From an uncultured Eggerthellaceae bacterium (GTDB taxonomy: Bacteria > Actinomycetota > Coriobacteriia > Coriobacteriales > Eggerthellaceae), in NCBI GenBank assembly GCA_949450265.1, contig CASTMW010000019.1, positions 1 to 16,991 of the forward strand: 16,991 nucleotides of DNA, written 5' to 3'. The notes beneath the pieces are model-generated. The model searched no databases, was not told the origin of the DNA, and saw only the letters and a program-made list of their open reading frames with translations. Within the stretch, counting starts at the first letter, position 1, and every line of letters begins with the position of its first letter. The position numbers and the translations under genes were made by a program. Of the stretch, positions 1-6,400 are shown in pieces.

Positions 1-19
1 TCTCTTCTTCACCGATCAC
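1..19 (-). CDS. Start of an unidentified gene, cut by the window edge
   Basis: Only the first six codons are inside the window (GTG start, reading M-I-G-E-E-E). I call it because a strong Shine-Dalgarno, AGGGAGG at 26-32, sits six bases before the GTG. The ATG just upstream is ruled out because it meets TGA after one more codon. It lies downstream of the radical SAM gene and the 28-codon peptide ORF on the same strand, so it is probably the third gene of that locus. In such loci this position often holds a transporter, protease or second modifying enzyme, but nothing in six residues identifies it. Confidence 0.5.
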
Positions 20-54
20 GGCATTCCTCCCTTTCCTTGCCCTGGCACAAGACC

Positions 55-81
55 GGGCGGATGCACATGCGCCATCCGCCC
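55..81 (-). other. Perfect 9-bp stem-loop between the peptide ORF and the next gene
   Basis: GGGCGGATG at 55-63 is the exact reverse complement of CATCCGCCC at 73-81, with a nine-base loop. It lies 20 bases after the peptide ORF's stop codon and about 35 bases before the next gene's start. Neither side has a T-run, so it does not look like a strong intrinsic terminator. It could protect the 3' end of the upstream message or partly attenuate read-through, as is often seen after RiPP precursor genes. That role is inferred. Confidence 0.6.
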
Positions 82-101
82 CTCTTCATTATGATAGGCT
101 C

Positions 102-188
102 TTAGATGCCGATCACAACACACCCACTCCCCGTAGGGCCTACCGACAGGCACAGCCCATAGGGCTCAGCATCTCCGTAGAACAGCAT
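102..188 (-). CDS. 28-residue Cys-containing peptide, candidate RiPP precursor
   Basis: This is a 28-codon ORF beginning MLFYGDAEPYG and ending SVGPTGSGCVVIGI, with cysteines at positions 13 and 23 and no Lys, Arg or His. I accept it despite its size because AAGGAGG (194-200) sits five bases from the ATG and fills almost the whole 18-nt gap after the radical SAM/SPASM gene. A conserved hairpin-like element follows the stop. The acidic N-terminal half could act as a leader and the Gly/Val/Ile/Cys-rich C-terminal half as a core, with cysteines available for thioether links. I do not recognise the family. The C-terminal stretch also resembles residues 18-29 of the upstream enzyme (V-G-x-T-x-x-G...G), so a remnant of a duplicated enzyme N-terminus is an alternative. 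Confidence 0.6.
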   Translation of the reverse strand: MLFYGDAEPYGLCLSVGPTGSGCVVIGI

Positions 189-193
189 GGTTC

Positions 194-200
194 CCTCCTT
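194..200 (-). promoter_or_regulatory. Shine-Dalgarno that decides the peptide start
   Basis: AAGGAGG on the minus strand, five bases before the ATG at 188. The purine-rich stretch continues up to the radical SAM stop codon. It is the strongest ribosome-binding site in this locus and the main reason for calling the short ORF a gene. Confidence 0.75.
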
Positions 201-206
201 CCTTCC

Positions 207-1442
207 CTATCGACCGGACAGCTTCTTGAAGACAAGCGCGTAGTATTCCCTCATCAACGTGCAATAAGGGTCCTTCCCGCGCAGGCTTCCCGTCGCATGA
301 TGACCGCGGGCACGGCACCCGCCGCCGCAGAGATATCTGATATCGCACGTGCTGCATTCGTCCACCGCATCAACATGAAAGCGCTCAAGGCCAGCAAGGC
401 ATCCCTCATCGGCCGCATCAGCCGCGTCCCCTGCCAGTGTGCCCAAAGCAGCATCGTCATGGTGCAGCATGTGGCACGGGTAGACGCGCCCGTCGTATCC
501 CACGCTGACGCCCGCGCACCCCGCCCCACACCCCGTGCTGATGCGCAGCCCCGTGGAAACCGGCGTATCGGCCACCTGGACAGGACCACAGGCGCCCTGC
601 CCCGCCATGTATGCCGCCAGCTTCTTCAGCGCTTCATCGTCGGGGATCAGGCAAGCGGCCTCATCATCGGCCGGGCACGAGAACAAGCTGAAGTTCATGG
701 TGGCGCCCAGCTTCTCAGCCAAGGCAACGTAAGCAGGGATGTCGTCCACGTTCAAGCGATGGATGGTGGGGATGATATGGGCCGTTATGCCCGCGTCCTG
801 TATCATCTGCACAGCAGCGGTCAGGGTGCCGAAGAGCTGCGTGCGGCGCATATGGGCGGTGCTCTCGGCCGAGTGGCCATCGAAGGACACCGACACGCGA
901 TCCACATATGGCGCCATACGCTCCAGCGCATCCGCCGTCACGCGCGTTCCGTTGGTCAGCACGTCAACCCAGGTCATGCCCGCTTCCTTCGCATATTGCA
1001 CGATGCGCGGAAGGTCGGCGCGCAAGAACGGCTCGCCGCCCGACACCACCAAGCGCGTCACCCCGGCCTGCGCCAACGCATCCACAATGGCCTGCACGGT
1101 CTTGAAAGGAAGGTCCGGCGCGCAGTTGCGAGCACCATCTTCCGAATAGCAACCGACGCAGCGCAGGTTGCAGGCTTGCGTAACATGCAGGTACGCCGAG
1201 TTCAGCGCGCACGGCGCAGCAGACTTGTCCTCGAAGAGCGCTGCATGGCCCGCGCCCTTGAAGTGTGCCAGAAGGGCCTCATCAGCAGCCGCGATGTCGG
1301 CCTCGTCCACCTCTTCGCTCAGCATGCGGCGGCACACGGCCGCTCCTTCCGGCGTAAGCCCTACAAGGTGCCCTGTGGATGTATCTCCTACGATAGGAAT
1401 GGAGAAAGCCTCGAACATGACCACGCTGTCAACAAAGCGCAT
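207..1442 (-). CDS. Radical SAM/SPASM peptide-maturase-like enzyme
   Basis: The protein has 411 residues. The radical SAM cluster motif is C91-x3-C95-x2-C98, followed by the SAM-binding GGEP at 135-138. The C-terminal SPASM region carries C305, C309, C323, then C363-x2-C366-x5-C372-x3-C376, and C394, consistent with two auxiliary iron-sulfur clusters. Residues 1-75 come before the barrel. They look like strand-strand (about 8-29) followed by a helix (about 30-42), which could be a PqqD-like RiPP recognition element; this is a weak call from sequence alone. SPASM enzymes commonly modify peptides or activate other enzymes (anSME type). The ATG at 1442 is chosen over upstream starts because AGGGGAG precedes it at good spacing and a TATAAT lies upstream near 1500. 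A 28-codon peptide ORF follows 18 nt after the stop, suggesting an enzyme-substrate pair. The substrate is unproven. Confidence 0.88.
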   Translation of the reverse strand: MRFVDSVVMFEAFSIPIVGDTSTGHLVGLTPEGAAVCRRMLSEEVDEADIAAADEALLAHFKGAGHAALFEDKSAAPCALNSAYLHVTQACNLRCVGCYSEDGARNCAPDLPFKTVQAIVDALAQAGVTRLVVSGGEPFLRADLPRIVQYAKEAGMTWVDVLTNGTRVTADALERMAPYVDRVSVSFDGHSAESTAHMRRTQLFGTLTAAVQMIQDAGITAHIIPTIHRLNVDDIPAYVALAEKLGATMNFSLFSCPADDEAACLIPDDEALKKLAAYMAGQGACGPVQVADTPVSTGLRISTGCGAGCAGVSVGYDGRVYPCHMLHHDDAALGTLAGDAADAADEGCLAGLERFHVDAVDECSTCDIRYLCGGGCRARGHHATGSLRGKDPYCTLMREYYALVFKKLSGR

Positions 1443-1499
1443 GATCACTCCCCTTCGATCGGCGACGATCACGTCGTATGCAATAAGCAACAAGATGGC

Positions 1500-1505
1500 A
1501 TTATA
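1500..1505 (-). promoter_or_regulatory. Candidate -10 element (TATAAT) for the radical SAM locus
   Basis: An exact TATAAT on the minus strand, about 58 bases before the radical SAM start codon. No good -35 hexamer lies at 16-18 bp; the nearest TTGCAA is only 13 bp away. An activator may therefore be needed. This separates the locus from the histidine kinase gene upstream. Confidence 0.5.
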
Positions 1506-1533
1506 CCGCGCAGGTGCTTTGCAACCCGACCGT

Positions 1534-1580
1534 TCTAGCGTATTTCGTTTGTTATCTAACGCAGAGCGATAGTCTAACGC
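1534..1580 (-). repeat. Short direct repeats upstream of the radical SAM promoter
   Basis: On the plus strand TCTAACGC occurs at 1555-1562 and again at 1573-1580. A degenerate copy, TCTAGCGT, is at 1534-1541. The spacings are 21 and 18 bp, close to two helical turns. They lie upstream of the candidate -10 element, where an activator would bind. With copies this short, chance is possible. Confidence 0.35.
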
Positions 1581-1691
1581 GATACACGATATGCTGGCAT
1601 GGAACGACACATACGTCGCTGCGTGCTTGGATAGCATGGCGCTGCGTGGGCAGAAGCGCCGCCACAGGTCGGCCGCAGCAGGTCGGATGCC

Positions 1692-2930
1692 CTATTCGTC
1701 GCGCTCCAGCGGGATGCGCGCCACCACGCGCGTCTCCCCTTCGTGATAGCTCCTGATATCGAAAGTGCCGCCCAGAACGGCAACACGTTCGCGCATTCCC
1801 TCTATCCCGTGGCCCTCGGCGACATCGTCCGACAAGCCGCACCCATCGTCGGCAACCGACACCTCAGCCATCCCTGGGCGCACCACCAGCGCGATGCGCG
1901 CCCACTTCGCGCCGGAATGGCGCACGATGTTTGTAGCCGCCTCGCGTGCGATGCTGAACAGAGCCGTACCCACATACCCGGGCACATGCACCTGCGGTGA
2001 CACTTGCTCCCTCAGCTCGCAGGCCACACCTGCCTGCTCAAGATAGCTTGCCAGCTGGTCCAACTGATCCAAGCCCATGACCGGCTGCGTTTCCGCCTCG
2101 GATTCGCCCGCGCGCAACACCCCGATCACCCCGCGCATCTCATCCAGCGCGCCCTTCGCTGTGGTGCGGATGCTCGCCAGGGCTTCCTTCGCTGCCTGCG
2201 GGTCCGTCTCCACCAGCGCACCTGCCGCAGCTGCCTGCACGCTCACCGCCGACAGCGAATGGGCTGTTATGTCGTGCACCTCGCGCGCGATGCGCACCCG
2301 TTCCTCTTCCACGCGCCGCTGCGCCTCGATGTCGCGCGTGCGCTCGGCCGCATCCGCCCGCGCTTCTGCGGCCGCCACCACCTCGGCGCGCGCATGCAGC
2401 GCATATCCCGCAAGCGCCACGGCCACAGCGATGGCCACGTTCTGCACCAGCATCAGCATGGCGAGCGATCCAGTCTCAGCCATCAGCGAGCACAGCGCGA
2501 TCACGCCCACCATCAGCGCGCCCGCGCCCAGCGCTTCTCCGCGCGGCCGTTCGTAGGCAACCGTGAACAGAGCGATCAGGGGACCCAATAACGAAAGCGT
2601 GGCCACGCCCATCTGCGATTCGAAGAACGCCCAAAAGACCACACATGCCGCGAACGCCATCCACGGGAAGCGCCGCCGCACCACCAGCGGCACACACGTC
2701 AGCGCCACCGCCGTTATGCCCCACGCGGACAGCGTGATGGCGCGGATGCCCAGCACACGCCGGATGAAATCATCGGGGATCATCAGGTTGGCCGACATGC
2801 TCATCTGCAACAGCCCGAACCCGAAGGCTCCCAGCGCTATGACCACATCCACAGCCCAGTCGATCCCCGCCATAGGCGCGCGGTGCGCACGAGGCTGCGG
2901 CCGTTTCGCGGCGGAGGGTCCCTCAGTCAT
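1692..2930 (-). CDS. Membrane sensor histidine kinase (HisKA_3/DesK-NarX type)
   Basis: The protein has 412 residues. Hydrophobic segments between about 25 and 180 (near 27-43, 64-84, 89-104, 111-126, 134-150 and 157-178) suggest a multi-pass membrane sensor. A charged coiled linker at 180-213 is followed by the phospho-acceptor motif R-E-V-H219-D. The ATPase domain shows an N box (REAATNIVRHSGA, about 329-341), DDGCG at 361-365 and G-H-G-I-E-G-M at 373-379. Such kinases autophosphorylate on His and pass the phosphate to a LuxR/NarL-type regulator. No response regulator is encoded next to it, so it is an orphan within this window. The ATG at 2930 overlaps the nadE stop by 8 nt with no clear ribosome-binding site, implying translational coupling. 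The signal it senses cannot be read from sequence. Confidence 0.9.
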   Translation of the reverse strand: MTEGPSAAKRPQPRAHRAPMAGIDWAVDVVIALGAFGFGLLQMSMSANLMIPDDFIRRVLGIRAITLSAWGITAVALTCVPLVVRRRFPWMAFAACVVFWAFFESQMGVATLSLLGPLIALFTVAYERPRGEALGAGALMVGVIALCSLMAETGSLAMLMLVQNVAIAVAVALAGYALHARAEVVAAAEARADAAERTRDIEAQRRVEEERVRIAREVHDITAHSLSAVSVQAAAAGALVETDPQAAKEALASIRTTAKGALDEMRGVIGVLRAGESEAETQPVMGLDQLDQLASYLEQAGVACELREQVSPQVHVPGYVGTALFSIAREAATNIVRHSGAKWARIALVVRPGMAEVSVADDGCGLSDDVAEGHGIEGMRERVAVLGGTFDIRSYHEGETRVVARIPLERDE

Positions 2931-3744
2931 AGAAGGCCGTATCGGGGAAGGGCGGCTCCACCGCCCGCTTGAACGCATAGGCCGCATAGCGATCCGCAAT
3001 ATCGGCCACCTGCGCGCGTGGGAAGCCCGCCGCAGCCACCTCATCAACGCTGCGCCCCTGCTCCACCAGCGCCATCAGGATACGATCGAGCGTAGCGTAA
3101 TCGATACCCAACGACGCCTCGTCGCTCTGGTCAGGTGCCAGCTCGGCCGAAGGCGGCTTCTCTATCACGCTTTGCGGGATGGGCGGCATTTCGCCTGCTG
3201 CCTGAGCCTGCCGATTGCGCCAGGCGCACATCTCGAAGACCTGCGTCTTATACACACCACCGATCGGCGCGAACGCCCCTGCCGTGTCGCCATAGAGCGT
3301 GGAATACCCCATGGCAGCTTCCGACTTGTTCCCGGTGTTCAGCATCATCCATCCGCGCGCATTCGCCAGCGCCATCAGCACCACCATGCGGCAGCGCGCC
3401 TGCGTGTTCTCCGCAGCCAAGCCGCCGAACGGCTGGCCGGTGGCCTGCGTCAGCACCTGCGCGAAGGCATCATAGGGCCCGGTGATGGGCACGGTCATGG
3501 TGGATATTCCCAAACGGTCGGCCAGCAGCTGCGCATCGCGCACCGACCCTTTACTGGAATACGGTCCTGGCATCAACACGCCATGAACGCAGCGCGCACC
3601 CAGCGCATCGCATGCCATGGTAGCCACAAGCGACGAATCGATGCCGCCCGAAAGCCCCACCACCACATCCGTGAAGCCAGCGTTTCGTATGAAATCAGCG
3701 GTCTGTCGCACACAGGCACCATACATCGCCCCGACATCCATCAT
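2923..3744 (-). CDS. nadE: NAD+ synthetase, ammonia-dependent type
   Basis: Catalyses the last step of NAD+ synthesis: ATP-dependent amidation of deamido-NAD+ in the cytoplasm. The ATP-pyrophosphatase motif SGGIDSS lies at about 32-38. The family signatures NTGNKSE, GDTAGAFAPIGGVYKTQV and PPSAEL...QSDE..LG follow in order. At about 273 residues it has only the synthetase domain and no N-terminal nitrilase-like glutaminase domain, so it should use ammonia or a separate glutaminase. GTG at 3747, ATG at 3744 and ATG at 3741 are all possible starts. I chose 3744 because GGGAG sits five bases upstream. It lies 87-90 nt after hypB, and its stop codon is embedded in the start of the histidine kinase gene. 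Confidence 0.93.
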   Translation of the reverse strand: MMDVGAMYGACVRQTADFIRNAGFTDVVVGLSGGIDSSLVATMACDALGARCVHGVLMPGPYSSKGSVRDAQLLADRLGISTMTVPITGPYDAFAQVLTQATGQPFGGLAAENTQARCRMVVLMALANARGWMMLNTGNKSEAAMGYSTLYGDTAGAFAPIGGVYKTQVFEMCAWRNRQAQAAGEMPPIPQSVIEKPPSAELAPDQSDEASLGIDYATLDRILMALVEQGRSVDEVAAAGFPRAQVADIADRYAAYAFKRAVEPPFPDTAFYD

Positions 3745-3834
3745 CACATCTCCCGTTCGCCCATCGCTCGCGTCATTCCGAACCCCTCATATGCGCCGCC
3801 CTATGGCCCTGCATCCGCACCGAACCTGACCTGC

Positions 3835-4488
3835 TTACTGTACCTGACGGATCCTTTCCGCCAACCAGGTGGCCCACGCTTCCACCCCATCGCCCTTCGT
3901 AGCCGAGATGGGGAAGATGGGCGCGGCAGGGTTCAGCCGATGCACCTCATCGCGGAAGGCTGCCTCGTCGAAGTCGAACACGGGCATCGTGTCCACCTTG
4001 TTCAGCACGATGGCATCAGACACCTGGAACACTCCGGGGTACTTCAGCGGCTTGTCGTCGCCTTCGGGCACAGACAGGATCATCACCTTCGCGTTCTCGC
4101 CCAGATCGAAATCGGTGGGGCACACCAGGTTCCCCACGTTCTCCACGATGATCAGATCCAGCCGCTCAAGGTCAAGTACGTCCACCGCGCGGCGTATCAT
4201 GTCGCTTTCCAGATGGCACGCGCCGCCCGTATTGATCTGCACGGCACTGGTGCCCTGGCGCTTGATCTTCTCGGCGTCCACGCTGCTGGCGATATCCCCT
4301 TCGATCACCGCAATGTTGAACTCATCGCGTAGCGCGTCGATGGTGGCCAGGATGGTGGATGTCTTGCCCGATCCGGGGCTTGCCAGCAGGTCCAGCACGA
4401 ACACGTGGTTCTCGGCGAAGCGCGCACGCAGCTCAGCTGCCATGTCGTCATTCTTCTTTAAGATAGGTTGCTTTAGGTCTATCTGCAT
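3835..4488 (-). CDS. hypB: Nickel incorporation GTPase HypB
   Basis: A 217-residue SIMIBI-class GTPase that works with HypA to load nickel into [NiFe]-hydrogenase. Visible motifs are the P-loop ASPGSGKT (36-43), a G-domain metal site with C91-H92 and C123, and NKVD (163-166). The spacing of Cys-His to Cys matches the E. coli HypB C166/H167/C198 site. The N-terminal high-affinity CxxCGC motif and any His-rich storage segment are absent, as in several other HypB proteins. Start at 4488 (MQIDLKQ) is preferred over the longer in-frame ATG at 4539 because GAAGGGA precedes it and the longer N-terminus is poor in family features. It follows hypA after a 70-nt gap. Its partner hydrogenase must be encoded elsewhere. 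Confidence 0.95.
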   Translation of the reverse strand: MQIDLKQPILKKNDDMAAELRARFAENHVFVLDLLASPGSGKTSTILATIDALRDEFNIAVIEGDIASSVDAEKIKRQGTSAVQINTGGACHLESDMIRRAVDVLDLERLDLIIVENVGNLVCPTDFDLGENAKVMILSVPEGDDKPLKYPGVFQVSDAIVLNKVDTMPVFDFDEAAFRDEVHRLNPAAPIFPISATKGDGVEAWATWLAERIRQVQ

Positions 4489-4558
4489 ACCCGATTCCCT
4501 TCGTCGTATGCGGCGCAAGCCTGCCAGCGCGAAGCGCAATGTGGCTGCGAACCCGCAC

Positions 4559-4912
4559 CTAGTCCGGCATATCCACTTCTATGCTGTCTATCTGCAGTTC
4601 TCGCCCTTCGATCAGCTCTGTGGCGAAGCTATCGCATTGTGGGCAGAACATGCTGAAACGGTCGTGCTCGTATTCCGCGCCGCATTCCAAGCAGCGACTC
4701 TTCGGATGCACCATGATCACGGACAGCTTCGCGTCGCGTACGTACGGATCGTCCTCGATGAGCGCATCCCATGCGAACACCAGCGCGTCTTCGATGGCTT
4801 CGGTCATGTCCCCGATGCGCAGCGTCACGCCCAGCAGCCGTTCGGCCCCCGCATCCTGCGCCGCGCTCTTCGCCGCATCCAGGACCCCGGTCATGATGCC
4901 CAGCTCGTGCAC
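4559..4912 (-). CDS. hypA: Hydrogenase nickel chaperone HypA
   Basis: At 117 residues this is normal HypA length. It begins with the nickel-binding M-H2-E-L. It carries the structural zinc site C74-x2-C77 and C90-x2-C93. HypA delivers nickel to the hydrogenase large subunit together with HypB. The start codon is GTG, placed immediately after the TAA of tatC with no intervening base, so translation is probably coupled to tatC. The pairing with hypB downstream is classic. Direct fusion to a tat operon links metal-centre maturation with folded-protein export, since many [NiFe]-hydrogenases leave the cytoplasm by Tat. That functional link is inferred from position. Confidence 0.95.
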   Translation of the reverse strand: MHELGIMTGVLDAAKSAAQDAGAERLLGVTLRIGDMTEAIEDALVFAWDALIEDDPYVRDAKLSVIMVHPKSRCLECGAEYEHDRFSMFCPQCDSFATELIEGRELQIDSIEVDMPD

Positions 4913-5698
4913 TTACTCGGCTTCCTCGGCGGCCAGCTCTTCGTTCTGACGCTTGATGCGCCGAGCCAGCACGATGCGCGCCAGCAGCAAGCTCAGCTCG
5001 TACAGCGCGATCATGGCCGCGAACATCAGCAGCATGGTGACCGGCGACGCATCCGGTGTCACCACCGCGCACAGCACCATCAGCACGATATACACCGTGC
5101 GCCAGCTGCCGCGCAGCTTCTTATAGGGCACCACATCGAAGATGACCAGGTAGAAGATGACTAACGGCAGCTCGAACGCAATGCCGAACGCCACCTCGAA
5201 CTTGATGATGATGTCGATATAGGAGCTCATGCGTGGCTCGACGTAGCCCAGACCAATGGCTTGCTCGGTCAGCCATTGGAACGCCGCGTTCAAGATGACC
5301 AGATAGCAGAACACCACGCCCACGATGAACAGCACCACGCCCACGATGAACGTGGGGATGAACCACTTGCGTTCCTTGGGCTTCAATGCGGGCAAGAAGA
5401 ATGCCAGCAACTGCCACAGTATGATGGGCGAAGTGGCCACCACCCCGAAGAACAGCGCTATCTCGAAACGCACCGCGAAAGCCTCGAACGGGTCCAGCGC
5501 CACCATTTCGGCCCAGCCGGTCTGCGAGTCCACCGGAATGTAGGGCGTGATGGGCATCACCAGGAACTGCCCCATGGCGGGCGCCGCGAAATAGAAGATA
5601 CAGATGGCCACGCCCAGGCATGCCACGATGCGCACCAGACGCATGCGCAGCTCGCCCAGGTGGTCGAACAGCGGCATCCGTGCAGGACCGATGGGCAT
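4913..5698 (-). CDS. tatC: Twin-arginine translocase subunit TatC
   Basis: A polytopic membrane protein that is the signal-peptide receptor of the Tat system, which exports folded and cofactor-bearing proteins. It has 261 residues. The N-terminal signature FDHLGELRMRL, the F-E-x-F segment (DPFEAFAVRFEIALF), LKPKERK before a helix, FEVAFGIAFELP and TPDASPVTML are all typical. About six hydrophobic helices are visible, with a short charged C-terminal tail. I chose the ATG at 5698, which overlaps the tatA stop as TGATG, over the GTG one codon earlier, because AGGTG lies seven bases upstream. hypA begins directly after the stop codon. Confidence 0.97.
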   Translation of the reverse strand: MPIGPARMPLFDHLGELRMRLVRIVACLGVAICIFYFAAPAMGQFLVMPITPYIPVDSQTGWAEMVALDPFEAFAVRFEIALFFGVVATSPIILWQLLAFFLPALKPKERKWFIPTFIVGVVLFIVGVVFCYLVILNAAFQWLTEQAIGLGYVEPRMSSYIDIIIKFEVAFGIAFELPLVIFYLVIFDVVPYKKLRGSWRTVYIVLMVLCAVVTPDASPVTMLLMFAAMIALYELSLLLARIVLARRIKRQNEELAAEEAE

Positions 5699-6192
5699 CA
5701 CGCATCACCTGCTTCCCCATCATCGGCGGCAGCGGATGCGGCCTTCGGCGGAACCTCGGTGCGAGGGTTGTCTTTCGCCTCTGCCGCACGCGCGGCTTCG
5801 TCCTTGGCTGCTGCGGCCTCGGCCGCCTTGCGCTCGGCGCGCGCCTTGTCATAGGCTGCCTTGCGCTCGGCGAAGCTGGCTGATTTCTCCGATATCTTCT
5901 CGGCCGCCTTATCGGTGGCCGCCGCCACTTCAGCCTGCGCCCTGGCGGTCTTCGCCTGCGCTTCGCCCGCCGCCCGCTCGATCACTTCAAGCGGATTCTT
6001 AAACGGGTCCTCGGCATCCTTATCCATGAACGACTGCGCGTTCAGTGTGGTCTTCATCTCGTCTTGAGCATTGCGGAACTTCGCGATGGCGCGCCCCGCC
6101 GTCTTGGCTATCTCGGGCAGCTTATCCGGCCCAAACACCAGAAACCCGAAGAGCAGGATCAGGAATAGCTCGAATCCACCGATACCGAACAC
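5698..6192 (-). CDS. tatA: Sec-independent translocase protein TatA/TatB family
   Basis: The 164-residue protein opens with a single hydrophobic helix (FGIGGFELFLILLFGFLVFGP), a hinge at FGPDKLPEIAK and an amphipathic helix. A long, charged, Ala/Lys/Glu-rich cytoplasmic tail follows. TatA forms the export pore region and TatB binds TatC in the receptor complex. The Glu in the membrane helix, the FGPxxLPEIAK hinge and the long tail lean toward TatB. With only one such gene next to tatC, it may do both jobs or be partnered by a TatA encoded elsewhere. The start is GTG with AGGGGAG four to five bases upstream. It sits between a small one-helix membrane protein gene and tatC. Confidence 0.92.
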   Translation of the reverse strand: MFGIGGFELFLILLFGFLVFGPDKLPEIAKTAGRAIAKFRNAQDEMKTTLNAQSFMDKDAEDPFKNPLEVIERAAGEAQAKTARAQAEVAAATDKAAEKISEKSASFAERKAAYDKARAERKAAEAAAAKDEAARAAEAKDNPRTEVPPKAASAAADDGEAGDA

Positions 6193-6201
6193 GTTTCTCC
6201 C

Positions 6202-6399
6202 CTACATCCCCATTACCGCGATGGCCATGGTCGGTATGCCCAACGCGAGCACCAATATGATGCAGACTGCCACGGTGAAGGCCTTCTTCAGCCGCTCGGT
6301 GCGCTCCTTCTTGGCCGCAGCTGCCGCCTCGCGCTCGCGGGCTGCTTGGATGCGCGCCTCGCGCTGCGCCTTCGATATCTTGCTCTTCGCCGAGGTCAT
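6202..6399 (-). CDS. Small one-helix membrane protein, function unknown
   Basis: A 65-residue protein. Residues 1-40 are highly charged and Ala/Lys/Arg/Glu-rich and likely helical. Residues 42-63 form one hydrophobic segment (AFTVAVCIILVLALGIPTMAIAV), and the chain ends almost at once. That predicts a cytoplasmic basic N-terminus and a C-terminal membrane anchor. Its ATG lies one base after the amidohydrolase stop codon, and its own stop is nine bases before tatA, so it is part of the operon. I do not recognise a family. A Tat accessory or membrane-tethering role is only suggested by position. Confidence 0.8.
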   Translation of the reverse strand: MTSAKSKISKAQREARIQAAREREAAAAAKKERTERLKKAFTVAVCIILVLALGIPTMAIAVMGM

Positions 6400-6400
6400 G

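Noticed and set aside
297..1538. 413-codon plus-strand reading frame opposite the radical SAM gene
   Set aside because: It is antisense to a clear radical SAM/SPASM protein. The translation has no recognisable motif and is rich in Arg/His, typical of the reverse strand of high-G+C genes.
1443..1637. 65-residue N-terminal extension of the radical SAM protein
   Set aside because: It would be translated through the TATAAT and direct repeats. The ATG at 1442 has its own Shine-Dalgarno.
1645..1667. Hairpin GGCGCT/AGCGCC after the kinase gene as a terminator
   Set aside because: Only six pairs with an 11-base loop and no T-run on the minus strand, so a terminator call is not supported.
2563..4332. 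589-codon plus-strand reading frame across the kinase, nadE and hypB
   Set aside because: It crosses three well-supported opposite-strand genes and shows no family signature. Its length is a by-product of high G+C.
3869..5164. 431-codon plus-strand reading frame opposite hypB, hypA and tatC
   Set aside because: Antisense to three motif-verified genes, with low-complexity His/Gln-rich translation.
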